A stretch of DNA of 64,000 bases, taken from the NCBI GenBank assembly GCA_031281265.1, contig JAITFO010000025.1, positions 1 through 64,000 of the forward strand, given 5' to 3'. This document shows, one piece after another, positions 17,802 through 26,151 of this stretch. A program made the position numbers and the translations under genes. Below the pieces are notes generated by a model. That model did no database searches and was not told the origin of the DNA. It saw nothing but the letters and a program-made list of their open reading frames with translations. The stretch comes from Candidatus Fibrimonadaceae bacterium. Lineage in GTDB: Bacteria > Fibrobacterota > Fibrobacteria > Fibrobacterales > Fibrobacteraceae. The stretch's first letter is position 1, and every line of letters begins with the position of its first letter.

Positions 17802-19370
17802 TTATTTGCTCACCGTACTAAATTCAAGCTCTGGATAATTTTTGACAGCCAGATTCAGACGGTATTCGTTGGGGAACAAGCAAACCAAATTTCCATTTTT
17901 GTCGTGCATGCAATCGCCTCTATATTCCTTAGAAAAAGCTTCTTGCTGTTTGCTGTCTCCGGCAATCCACCTTGCGCAAAACACGGGAATTTTATCCAAT
18001 TGTACTTCTGCTCCATACTCATTTTCTAAGCGGTGCTTTAGAACATCAAATTGCAATTCGCCCACAACGCCTATAATAGGAAGCGCTGATGTTAGTGAAG
18101 TGTATAATTGTGTTGCACCTTCTTCGGAGAGCTGCGAAAGCCCTTTGCCCATTTGCTTGCTTTTCAGCGGATTTAAAAGGGTTACTCTTGCGAAAAATTC
18201 CGGTGCAAAGTCCGGTATTCCAGAGAATTTAAATTTCTCACCATCGGTCAAAGTGTCTCCGATGTTGAAAATTCCGGGGTCGTTTATGCCAACAATATCA
18301 CCAGCGTAGGCTTTATCTATAACTTCTTTGTCCTGAGCCAAAAAACTGGTGGGGGCGGCCAAGCGAATTTCGCGCCCCGTGCGGCAATGCAGAACCTTGT
18401 TTCCCCTTTCAAAAGAACCGGAGCATATACGCAAAAAGGCTGTGCGGTCTCTGTGCTTTGGATCCATATTCGCCTGAATTTTGAAAATGAATGCACTGAA
18501 TTTATCTTCCGCCGGCTGTACCAAGCGAATATCGGATTCTCTGGGCATGGGTGGGGGGGCAATGCTCGCAAACGTATTCAAAAGCTGCCTAACGCCAAAA
18601 TTATTGACAGCACTCCCAAAAAACACGGGGCATTGCTTGCCCGCCAGATATTTTTCCTTGTCAAATGGTTCCATAGCCTGTGTTGCAACATCATAGCGGT
18701 TCTTAAATTCTTTAACATATTCTTCGCCGCAAAGCTCTGTCAATTTAGGGTCATCGGCACCGCTCATCTGCAAAATTTCCTGTTTCCCGTCTTCTTTGCT
18801 GAATGTGTGAAATGTGTTGTCCGCTATGCTGTAAACTCCTTTGAAGAGTTTTCCATAGCCTATGGGCAGGGTAAAAGGGCAGGTTTGAATTTGCAAAATG
18901 TTTTCAATTTCGTCAAGAAGCTCCAGCACATCGCGCCCATCCAAATCCATCTTGTTTATGAAGGTGATTATAGGCGTGTGGCGCATTCTGCACACTTCCA
19001 TCAACTTTATGGTCTGTTTCTCAACGCCATTCACCGAATCTATCAAAACCAAAGCGGCATCCACGGCGGTCAACGCTCGGTAAGTGTCCTCGCAAAAATC
19101 TTGATGCCCCGGGGTGTCAACTAAATTGAAATAGCAGCCTTCAAACGGGAAATTCAAAACCGAGGAACTTACGGAGATTCCCCTTTGCTGCTCGATCTTC
19201 ATCCAATCGCTAACCGTATAGCTTCTGTTGGCCTTTGCCCTAACGTGCCCCGCCTCCCTTATAACCTTGCCATACCATAAAAACTTCTCCGTGAGCGTGG
19301 TTTTGCCAGCATCAGGGTGCGAAACAATGGCGAAAGTACGCCGCCGCTGTATTTCGGAAGGTAAGGACAT
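17802..19370 (-). CDS. prfC: peptide chain release factor 3
   Basis: Ribosome-dependent GTPase that recycles class I release factors. G1 is SHPDAGKTTLTEK, the switch region has QQRGISVSSSV, G3 is DTPGHQDF and G4 is NKMD. The ORF track begins 36 residues too early. Met at 19370 (MSLPSEIQRRRTFAIVSHPD) fits the family start and gives 522 aa, close to the E. coli 529. It is a single gene, divergent from the sugar transferase. Confidence 0.95.
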   Translation of the reverse strand: MSLPSEIQRRRTFAIVSHPDAGKTTLTEKFLWYGKVIREAGHVRAKANRSYTVSDWMKIEQQRGISVSSSVLNFPFEGCYFNLVDTPGHQDFCEDTYRALTAVDAALVLIDSVNGVEKQTIKLMEVCRMRHTPIITFINKMDLDGRDVLELLDEIENILQIQTCPFTLPIGYGKLFKGVYSIADNTFHTFSKEDGKQEILQMSGADDPKLTELCGEEYVKEFKNRYDVATQAMEPFDKEKYLAGKQCPVFFGSAVNNFGVRQLLNTFASIAPPPMPRESDIRLVQPAEDKFSAFIFKIQANMDPKHRDRTAFLRICSGSFERGNKVLHCRTGREIRLAAPTSFLAQDKEVIDKAYAGDIVGINDPGIFNIGDTLTDGEKFKFSGIPDFAPEFFARVTLLNPLKSKQMGKGLSQLSEEGATQLYTSLTSALPIIGVVGELQFDVLKHRLENEYGAEVQLDKIPVFCARWIAGDSKQQEAFSKEYRGDCMHDKNGNLVCLFPNEYRLNLAVKNYPELEFSTVSK

Positions 19371-19466
19371 GGAGCAGTAATGTAGTAATATTGTATCTGA
19401 TAAGTATATTCTATGTAAAAAGTTGTATTTTTTCAAGAAGTAGCGTTTTTTCCCAAAATTCTTTTT

Positions 19467-19472
19467 TATATT
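19467..19472 (+). promoter_or_regulatory. TATATT -10-like box of the sugar transferase gene
   Basis: TATATT lies 11 nt before the ATG at 19484, so the 5' leader would be only about 4-5 nt. No ribosome site is present. It is one of the repeated near-start TATATT elements of this window. Confidence 0.5.
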
Positions 19473-19483
19473 CTGCACAAATC

Positions 19484-20881
19484 ATGCGGGCGTCCACCCT
19501 AGAGAAGATTATCTTCTTAGTTTTTGATTGCGCAGCGAGCTATCTGTGCTTTGCGTTGTTTTTTCCAAAATACATGAAATTTGCAGCCCCTGTGACCTTT
19601 GCCTGGTTTTTAGTGTTCTTTGTTGTGGGGTTTTATCGCCGCTGGCTTTTGGATTCCAGAACCGCACTTGTTCTGCACATCTTAAAATTGGTCAGCATTA
19701 TATATTGCTTTGCCATAGCTACCCTATTCGGTTATTTTCTTTTGCCCTTCATAACCAGATACGATACCGTGCTAAACACAAAAAAATTCTTAACCGAAGC
19801 CATACGTACAACAAGTTACTTTTTCTCAATTTGGTTCTCGGTGAGCGTTTTCAGGCTTTTAATCTGCCAAATTCTGAGGATTTTTTTAAAAAAAGGATGG
19901 GGTGCAGACAACATTCTTTTGCTGGGTTGCACAGATGAAGCACGGGAATATTTGCATTTGTTCAAAAACAACCCGCAATTTGGGAAAAAAGTCATTGGCA
20001 TTGTTGAAGAGGATTGCGGGTCTATAAAGGATTTTGAAGGCTTGCCAATTTTGGGAACATACTCCGATTTGCCAAACCTCATCAAAAAAAACAATGTGCA
20101 GGCGATAATCATCGCTAATCACAGCAATTCAGAAAAAAAAATAAATGATATTCTATACTGGGTAGCTCATCTATCCGTACGGGTTTACTTGGCACAGAGC
20201 TTATGGGAATGTGCAAAGAGTTTTAAAACATCAAATCAGTATATGTCCATTTACACCGATAAATTGCAAGAGCTTTTTGTTCAAAATATGCTCCCGTGGC
20301 AGGCTACTATAAAAAGAATTATGGATGTAGTTATAGCGGGATTTTTGCTCGTGGCGGCATCGCCCTTGATTTTGATAACTGCAATTGCAATTAAGCTGGA
20401 CTCCAAAGGCCCTGTTCTTTACAAACAGCAGAGAATAGGCTTGCATTCAAGGCCATTTACCATCTATAAATTCCGCTCCATGCGAATTGATTCCGAGAAA
20501 GATGGCCCCCAATGGACAAAGAAGAATGACGACCGAGTTACGAAAATTGGGAGGATAATTCGCAAGTTTCGCATAGATGAGATTCCGCAGTTTTTTTGTA
20601 TTTTGAAGGGCGATATGAGTATGGTAGGCCCACGCCCCGAGCGTCTTGTGTTCATAGAAGAACTGCGCAAATCAATTCCTTTTTATGCCAGCCGCTTAAA
20701 GATGAAGCCGGGTTTAACGGGTTGGGCACAGGTTTGCCACCATTACGACAACAACATCGAAGATGTGAAGATAAAACTCGGCTATGACATATATTATATG
20801 TCCAACGCTTCTATCCTCTTGGATATTCAAATTTTGATAAGAACCGTCTATGTTGTTTTAACTGGTAAGGGAGCGCAGTGA
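19484..20881 (+). CDS. polyprenyl-phosphate sugar-1-phosphate transferase (WcaJ/CpsE type)
   Basis: Starts a lipid-linked exopolysaccharide or glycan by moving a hexose-1-phosphate onto undecaprenyl phosphate. Four to five N-terminal helices (about residues 8-130) precede a Rossmann-like CoA-binding-type domain (LLGCTDEAREYLHLF, about 145). The C-terminal bacterial sugar transferase domain has KRIMDVVIAGFLLV, YKFRSM, FRIDEIPQFF, DMSMVGPRPE and PGLTGWAQV. The ATG at 19484 is preferred over the upstream ORF-track start because that extension crosses the promoter. It overlaps the next gene, suggesting that the fusion enzyme supplies its nucleotide sugar. Confidence 0.92.
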   Translation: MRASTLEKIIFLVFDCAASYLCFALFFPKYMKFAAPVTFAWFLVFFVVGFYRRWLLDSRTALVLHILKLVSIIYCFAIATLFGYFLLPFITRYDTVLNTKKFLTEAIRTTSYFFSIWFSVSVFRLLICQILRIFLKKGWGADNILLLGCTDEAREYLHLFKNNPQFGKKVIGIVEEDCGSIKDFEGLPILGTYSDLPNLIKKNNVQAIIIANHSNSEKKINDILYWVAHLSVRVYLAQSLWECAKSFKTSNQYMSIYTDKLQELFVQNMLPWQATIKRIMDVVIAGFLLVAASPLILITAIAIKLDSKGPVLYKQQRIGLHSRPFTIYKFRSMRIDSEKDGPQWTKKNDDRVTKIGRIIRKFRIDEIPQFFCILKGDMSMVGPRPERLVFIEELRKSIPFYASRLKMKPGLTGWAQVCHHYDNNIEDVKIKLGYDIYYMSNASILLDIQILIRTVYVVLTGKGAQ

Positions 20882-23235
20882 TGAACGGCGTAGCTTTTGG
20901 AACAAGCGGGGCTAGGGGGCTTGTTAGCGATATGACTAACGAAGTGTGCTACGCATACACCTTTGGCTTTTTGAAGCATACATTAAAAAATAGCAACGCA
21001 AAAAAAATGGTTGCACTTGGCGGGGATTTACGCCCAAGCACTCCACGCATAATAGCAGCTTGCATGGCTGCGGCAAAGGATTTGGGATTTGAATGTGATT
21101 ATCAGGGATTTCTGCCAAGCCCAGCACTCGCACTTTACAGCATAAAAAAAGGAATTCCGAGCATAATGGTAACCGGAAGCCACATACCAGACGACAGAAA
21201 CGGCATAAAATTCTGCGATTATTACGGCGAAATAACAAAGGATGATGAACAGGGTATCCGCGAACAAATGGTGGAAATTCCCGATGGCGTAGGGGCAGCC
21301 CTACGTGGCTGCCCTTATGGCATCGGGAATTTGCCAAACCCAAACAACGATGCATTGAACATTTACAAGGAATATATTTTAAACCTATTCCCAAAAAATT
21401 CCCTATCAGGCGTAAACATAGCCTTTTACCAGCACTCCGCCGTTGGCAGAGACATAGCGGTGGAAATTTTAACCGCACTCGGAGCGCAAGTTAAAGCCAT
21501 TGGACGTAGCGAAAAATTTATCCCAGTAGACACCGAAGCCATCCGCAAAGAAGACGTAGCCCTTGCAAAAAAAACTTGTGCGAGCGGAGAGTTTTTTTGC
21601 ATGGCAAGCACAGACGGCGATTCCGATAGACCGCTCTTATCCGATGAAAACGGGGTTTGGCTCAAAGGCGACTCGCTTGGGATTTTGGCGGCAAAAGCAC
21701 TTGGGATTGAGGCGGTGGCCATTCCGGTTAGCTGCAATACCGCCGCTGAAAAGGGCGGTTTTTTCAAAGAAGTTTTGAGAACGAGAATCGGGAGCCCTTT
21801 TGTAATTGAGGGGATAAAAAAATTGCAAGGCAAATATAAAAGCGTTGCAGGCTTTGAAGCAAACGGCGGATTTTTAACCGAGGGTTTAACGACAAGAGAT
21901 GCTCTGACACCCATTATCGCAACCATTATAGAGAGCAAAAAACAGGGGTTGAAAATATCGGAACTTTTAGCAAAATTGCCAGCGAGATATGCCTCTAGCG
22001 GTTTGACCAGAGGATTTTCCGTTGATGCCACAGACGGTTACAGAATAGAATTTGAGAACGGGGACATCATTCATCTGCGCAAAAGCGGGAACGCCCCGGA
22101 ATTTCGTTGCTACACGGAGAGCAAAACCCCGGAACAGGCGGAACTTTTGAGCGATAAGTGTATAAAGGCTTTTGAACTTTGGAAAATTATGGGTTCAAAG
22201 CTATACGATGAATTAAAGGAACTTACAAAAAAAGAGATAAAACACCTGGAAGAAAACATTACCCCGATGAATTTTGAAATGCTGCGAGATAATCCCAGAT
22301 ACAAGGAATTTGAAAAAACAGGCAAGGAACTTTTGGAGCGAGGAAAGGTCGCAGCGTTTTTGATTGCTGGCGGGCAGGGTTCAAGGCTGGGTTTTGACGG
22401 ACCAAAGGGAGTATTTAGGTTAGAAGCACTTGGCAAATCCATTTTTCAGATACACGCGGAGAATATGTTGAAGCTGGGAAAAAATATTCCCTGGGTTATA
22501 ATGACAAGTCCGCTGAACAATAAAGAAACCATAGATCATTTTAAGCAGAATAATTATTTTGGCTTAGACAAGTCTATGATTAAATTCATAGAACAGGGCA
22601 CTATTTACGCGATGAACCAGAACAGAGAGCTTATCTTTGAAAACAATGGCGATTTATTTTTGGCCCCAGACGGCAATGGCGGTTGCTTTCACGCACTTTC
22701 TAAGAGTGGAGCGTTGAAATGGCTTGAAGAACAAGGCGTAGAAGTTGTTTTTCTATACGGGGTTGATAACATTTTGGCAAAGCCCTGTGACCCACCTTTT
22801 ATAGGAGCGTTTTTAGACTCAAAAATGGCGGCAGCCTCCAAGGTTGTGAAAAAGAAATACCCCGAAGAAAAGATGGGTGTGTTTGCGTTCAAAAACGGTT
22901 TGCCCGGTGTTATTGAGTATAGTGAAATATCGCCCGAACTGGCAAAAAAACTCGATGGCGGCAACATTCTCGCGCATCTATTCACAATTGAGTCTCTGGA
23001 AAAACTCGAAAAGGAACCTCTGCCGTGGCATTTGGCGGTTAAGCGTGTTTGCGGCGTAGAAAAAGCGTTTAAATTTGAACAACTCTTATTTGACGCTTTC
23101 CCAGAACTTGGAACAATGTACTTAACGGGAGTTTTGCGAGAAGAGGAATTCGCTCCCATAAAAAACGCCACCGGCGAAGATTCACCGGAGAGCGCAGTTA
23201 GGATGTTTAGAAAGGTTCACATCACTTGCTCTTAA
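20881..23235 (+). CDS. phosphohexomutase / UDP-sugar pyrophosphorylase fusion
   Basis: A bifunctional protein of 784 aa. Residues about 1-430 form an alpha-D-phosphohexomutase: active-site Ser at about 100 (VTGSHIP), metal loop TDGDSDRP, sugar loop GFEANGG and phosphate-binding RKSGNAPEFR. Residues about 440-784 form a UDPGP-family uridylyltransferase: nucleotide loop LIAGGQGSRLGFDGPKG and YGVDNILAKPCDPPFIG, closest in feel to eukaryotic-type UDP-GlcNAc pyrophosphorylase, including a REEEFAPIKNATG end. Together the halves would turn hexose-6-phosphate (or GlcNAc-6-phosphate) into a UDP-sugar. The GTG ATG start overlaps the sugar transferase stop. Substrate identity is inferred. Confidence 0.9.
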   Translation: MNGVAFGTSGARGLVSDMTNEVCYAYTFGFLKHTLKNSNAKKMVALGGDLRPSTPRIIAACMAAAKDLGFECDYQGFLPSPALALYSIKKGIPSIMVTGSHIPDDRNGIKFCDYYGEITKDDEQGIREQMVEIPDGVGAALRGCPYGIGNLPNPNNDALNIYKEYILNLFPKNSLSGVNIAFYQHSAVGRDIAVEILTALGAQVKAIGRSEKFIPVDTEAIRKEDVALAKKTCASGEFFCMASTDGDSDRPLLSDENGVWLKGDSLGILAAKALGIEAVAIPVSCNTAAEKGGFFKEVLRTRIGSPFVIEGIKKLQGKYKSVAGFEANGGFLTEGLTTRDALTPIIATIIESKKQGLKISELLAKLPARYASSGLTRGFSVDATDGYRIEFENGDIIHLRKSGNAPEFRCYTESKTPEQAELLSDKCIKAFELWKIMGSKLYDELKELTKKEIKHLEENITPMNFEMLRDNPRYKEFEKTGKELLERGKVAAFLIAGGQGSRLGFDGPKGVFRLEALGKSIFQIHAENMLKLGKNIPWVIMTSPLNNKETIDHFKQNNYFGLDKSMIKFIEQGTIYAMNQNRELIFENNGDLFLAPDGNGGCFHALSKSGALKWLEEQGVEVVFLYGVDNILAKPCDPPFIGAFLDSKMAAASKVVKKKYPEEKMGVFAFKNGLPGVIEYSEISPELAKKLDGGNILAHLFTIESLEKLEKEPLPWHLAVKRVCGVEKAFKFEQLLFDAFPELGTMYLTGVLREEEFAPIKNATGEDSPESAVRMFRKVHITCS
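21280..21327. repeat. 48-bp imperfect palindrome inside the fusion gene
   Basis: Two 21-nt arms (18 of 21 positions pair) surround a 6-nt loop. The core is GGGGCAGCC...GGCTGCCC. The length is exactly 16 codons, so the reading frame is kept, and it encodes a Gly/Ala-rich patch ending in RGCPYG within the mutase domain. Similar cores occur at 54029-54052 and, more loosely, at 42380-42416. Confidence 0.65.
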
Positions 23236-23317
23236 CCTCAAACAAGGCATAAGGGTTTGCAGGGTCTCCTATAGAGGCTCTGCTCACGGTTGCCCTTGTC
23301 CTCGGTGGTCTTGCCTA
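23222..23317 (-). pseudogene. possible 3' remnant of a lost gene
   Basis: Reading the minus strand, an open frame from just after a TAG at 23315-23317 to a TGA at 23222-23224 encodes about 30 residues ending in GDPANPYALFEVKSK, which reads like a natural protein C-terminus. There is no start codon or ribosome site. It overlaps the end of the fusion gene. It may be a chance frame or the tail of a deleted gene. Confidence 0.25.
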
Positions 23318-23368
23318 TAACAGAAGTTTTCTATATTCAATATATTATTTTCAATAGGAGATTTTCTC

Positions 23369-23626
23369 ATGGATAATGGGAATGTTGCTTTTGATGTCCG
23401 GCGTATCCCCACAAAAGGGCTTTTGGATGATTCATCTTTAAATGACTCAGAATCATTTATCCATAGAAAATACAACGAAGGCAGGCCAAATGGCTCTTTG
23501 GATGCAACAGAAGAAGGCTTTAAAAAATCATTGGATATAATGCTAAATGGAAAACCCCAAGTATTTTTTGGTTCCCATATTAGGGAAACTATACGTCAAT
23601 GGCGTTTCCTATTTGGGAAAAACTAG
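23369..23626 (+). CDS. 85-aa orphan protein
   Basis: Not recognised. An 85-aa soluble protein with an acidic middle (DDSSLNDSESF) and a basic, aromatic end (RQWRFLFGKN). It has its own promoter: a TATATT-like box about 40 nt upstream and a clear aggag ribosome site before the ATG. It heads a three-gene group with the next two small genes. Nothing in it suggests an enzyme. Confidence 0.65.
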   Translation: MDNGNVAFDVRRIPTKGLLDDSSLNDSESFIHRKYNEGRPNGSLDATEEGFKKSLDIMLNGKPQVFFGSHIRETIRQWRFLFGKN

Positions 23627-23641
23627 GGTAAAACGTAAAAT

Positions 23642-23803
23642 ATGGGCAATAAATTCAATGAAAAAACAAAACTACTTGCAACAATAGGTTTTTCAATTGC
23701 ATTTTTCATACTTGGTGTAGTACTTACAGTTTTTGGCGACTCTAGTGATAAAATTATGGGTGGTGTTTTTTTAGGAACTCTGCTTGGTTATTGGGTAAAA
23801 TAA
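23642..23803 (+). CDS. 53-aa two-helix membrane protein
   Basis: Too short for the ORF track. It encodes 53 residues with two hydrophobic segments (about residues 11-31 and 39-51) separated by a short GDSSDK turn, so a small hairpin membrane protein is expected. It begins 15 nt after the preceding gene and ends 3 nt before the next, which supports an operon. The ribosome site is weak. The family is unknown. Confidence 0.6.
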   Translation: MGNKFNEKTKLLATIGFSIAFFILGVVLTVFGDSSDKIMGGVFLGTLLGYWVK

Positions 23804-23806
23804 TAT

Positions 23807-24331
23807 ATGGAAAACACCGAAGAAAATGAAAAGAATCATATTAGAGAGAAACGCATTAATAGTATAGTTTCTGCTTGGAAGTTGCTAACAGAGGCTGGTA
23901 TTCTTACCTCAGACACAATGTTTCTTTCGCAGCCTTTACTGGAAGAGACAGTGGAATATTATCTTTCCGATAGAGATATACTGAAAACTAGATATAAAAT
24001 TGAGGATAAAATTCAGCTATACAAAGTAGCGGGGTTAATAGCCAACGCTATTGTAAGGGTTAAGCCGATAATTCCAAAACCAGAATTAAACTCCTTTACA
24101 AAAGATTCTGAAATATATGCAAATGAAATTTTAGCTATCTATCATGCCTTAGCAGTTTGCTCTGAATATGACACCAGCTACAATATAACCGAAGAAGATT
24201 GGTTTCCCAAGTGGCTTGATAGCATTGTGTTTATGCTACATCAAAGGCGGCACACAGCAGAAATGCTAATGTCAGTATTTGAAACTATTTCAAGAATACT
24301 ATATAAAAATGGGTTAAAGGAGCCAAAGTAG
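23807..24331 (+). CDS. 174-aa orphan helical protein
   Basis: Not recognised. A mostly alpha-helical, charged, soluble protein with no signal peptide or obvious motif. Its start lies 3 nt after the 53-aa membrane protein. The spacing suggests that the small membrane protein and this one are made together, perhaps as a membrane-tethered pair. No catalytic signature is visible. Confidence 0.65.
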   Translation: MENTEENEKNHIREKRINSIVSAWKLLTEAGILTSDTMFLSQPLLEETVEYYLSDRDILKTRYKIEDKIQLYKVAGLIANAIVRVKPIIPKPELNSFTKDSEIYANEILAIYHALAVCSEYDTSYNITEEDWFPKWLDSIVFMLHQRRHTAEMLMSVFETISRILYKNGLKEPK

Positions 24332-24407
24332 AAGGGCTAAGTATCCTGTTATATTAATTTCCAAAAGAAAGCGTAGTTAGTCACCCGATTTTAGGATTTT
24401 CCCGAAA

Positions 24408-24929
24408 CTATTTGCAACGCACATATCCATTTTGTTCATACCATTGCTCCAAAGTTATGGTGTAATAATGAATATTTGAAAATTCGTCGTAGTCGCCTGC
24501 ACAAGTATATTTTGCAGTGTTAATCCACTCATCTCCGCATTTGTATTCACGAACTCCGCCTTGACATCTAACATTTTCATCGTTAAGGTCATCATAACCA
24601 AATGCGTTGTCACAACGTGCATATCCAAGTTGCTTCATTTGCTCATCCATTTGCTCATGATATTGTTCCCAAGTTATGGTATAATAATAAATATTTGAAA
24701 ATTCATCGTAGTCGCTTGTACAAAAATACTTTGCAGAGTTATACCACTCGTTATCTCCACATTTGGCTTCAACAACTCCGCCTTGACATCTGCTATTTTC
24801 ATCGTTAGGGTTATACCATCCACCATCACCGCCACCGACGTCGTCATCGTCCGATGAGCAGGAAAGGGTGAATGACAAGGCAAGCCCAAAAGCTGCCGCT
24901 AGCGCGAGTTTTGAGATGGATTTTCTCAT
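24408..24929 (-). CDS. lipoprotein with two tandem Cys-rich modules
   Basis: A 173-aa predicted lipoprotein: N-terminal hydrophobic stretch, then the lipobox SFTLSC followed by SSDDDD. The rest is two copies of a module of about 60 residues. Each starts DEN.RCQGGV, continues with KCGD, NTAKY/NSAKY, a fourth Cys after DYDEFSNI.YYTIT and ends GY.RC. The copies are roughly two-thirds identical by eye, so the duplication is fairly recent or constrained. Ribosome site aaggag is strong. It lies 40 nt after the FISUMP gene in a probable three-gene operon. A surface binding role is a guess. Confidence 0.8.
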   Translation of the reverse strand: MRKSISKLALAAAFGLALSFTLSCSSDDDDVGGGDGGWYNPNDENSRCQGGVVEAKCGDNEWYNSAKYFCTSDYDEFSNIYYYTITWEQYHEQMDEQMKQLGYARCDNAFGYDDLNDENVRCQGGVREYKCGDEWINTAKYTCAGDYDEFSNIHYYTITLEQWYEQNGYVRCK

Positions 24930-24969
24930 TGTGTTATCTCCTTTGTTATGGGTGAAATTTGTAAATCCT

Positions 24970-26142
24970 CTAATTGTCCTTCACACAACGAACACTGTAC
25001 AAGCCATCCCTATCATGATTAATGCTCTCAATGTCTATGTGGTCTCTTGTGCTTTGCATATGAATGCTGTAAGCATAGTAGCAGTAGTCGTTACCCCACA
25101 AATAGTCGTCGTACGAGCTACTCCACCATGAGCCGTAGTCGCCGGAGTAGCCACCACCGGAGACAGGCTGGACACCGCTGAAACCCCTATACGAACCAAA
25201 ACCGCCCAGTAGCGCAGAAAAACCAAAAGTATCCTCAGCGTAGTCCCAACAGTAGTACCGATCGTACGTCTTGAGCTTCCTTCCAGCAATTTCTTCACCA
25301 CCCACAAAATCCACAAGGATTTGCCACTCATCATAGCTCGGCAAATGCCAACCGCTAGGGCATATTCCCCTATGCTTTGTGCCTACCTGAGAAGCGCAGG
25401 AACTTCTATTGCAACTATCTAGCAAGTTCATCGCTGTTGCCCAGTCATATAATCTTCCGAAAATTGCACATATAGATTCTTCGTCATTGTAGCACCTACT
25501 ACCACCGACATTGTAGTTAAGGTTCTCCGCCATCCAAGTCTGATAGCCTATGATTACGGTTTTATATGTTTTGCGTTCGTAAGTCACAGAGCCATAATTT
25601 TTCAACGTGCCATTGGAACAGTATTGCGTTGAGACGTTGTAATTGTTACCGTTGCATTTGTAATGAACGGTATTATCTGTATGGCAGAAGTAAGTAGAAG
25701 CATCGTACTCCCAAACGTCTCCGCATTCTGTGAATCTGACAACATCATCCCGCGAGCATTCGAATTTAGAATTGGAGGCATCGTACCAGCTTTCCCCACA
25801 CTTGCTTTCCAAAATATCATCTTGGCATCTCTGTTCCAATGGATTATACTCCTTGCCATTGCATATCGCAGGATAAGCTGCAGAGCCATCGCAAATATGA
25901 GTAGAAGGATTATATCCCATTCCATTGCATTTAGAGTAAACAATGCCATCATAGCAAAAATTTGTTGAAGCGTTGAATACAATGTTTTTGCAGGCATCGT
26001 TATTGAAAGAAGACGAACTTCTTCTTGAACTGCTGCTAATCTCGCCACCCGTCTCATTGCGAAGGTCATCGGGAATGTCTGTGCAGCTTAGGAATAATGC
26101 TACTCCCAAGAATAGCAAACTTGTGAATTTGATATTTGACAT
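24970..26142 (-). CDS. FISUMP-domain lipoprotein with Cys-rich modules
   Basis: A 390-aa predicted lipoprotein (lipobox near LFLSC). Residues about 50-190 carry four to five degenerate Cys-rich repeats of the CNG..YN...C type. Residues about 195-390 match the Fibrobacter succinogenes major paralogous (FISUMP) domain: IGYQTWMAENLNY, GRLYDWATAM, ICPSGWHLPSYDEW, a Gly-rich segment, WWSSS and the ending YSVRCVKDN. FISUMP proteins are numerous in this phylum and presumed surface-exposed; their function is unknown. The ribosome site (aaggagg) overlaps the end of the upstream gene. Confidence 0.9.
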   Translation of the reverse strand: MSNIKFTSLLFLGVALFLSCTDIPDDLRNETGGEISSSSRRSSSSFNNDACKNIVFNASTNFCYDGIVYSKCNGMGYNPSTHICDGSAAYPAICNGKEYNPLEQRCQDDILESKCGESWYDASNSKFECSRDDVVRFTECGDVWEYDASTYFCHTDNTVHYKCNGNNYNVSTQYCSNGTLKNYGSVTYERKTYKTVIIGYQTWMAENLNYNVGGSRCYNDEESICAIFGRLYDWATAMNLLDSCNRSSCASQVGTKHRGICPSGWHLPSYDEWQILVDFVGGEEIAGRKLKTYDRYYCWDYAEDTFGFSALLGGFGSYRGFSGVQPVSGGGYSGDYGSWWSSSYDDYLWGNDYCYYAYSIHMQSTRDHIDIESINHDRDGLYSVRCVKDN

Positions 26143-26151
26143 AAATCCTCC

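Noticed and set aside
20936-22031. Minus-strand ORFs of 180 and 201 aa in the fusion gene
   Set aside because: They are antisense to a protein with intact active-site motifs and show no recognisable domains.
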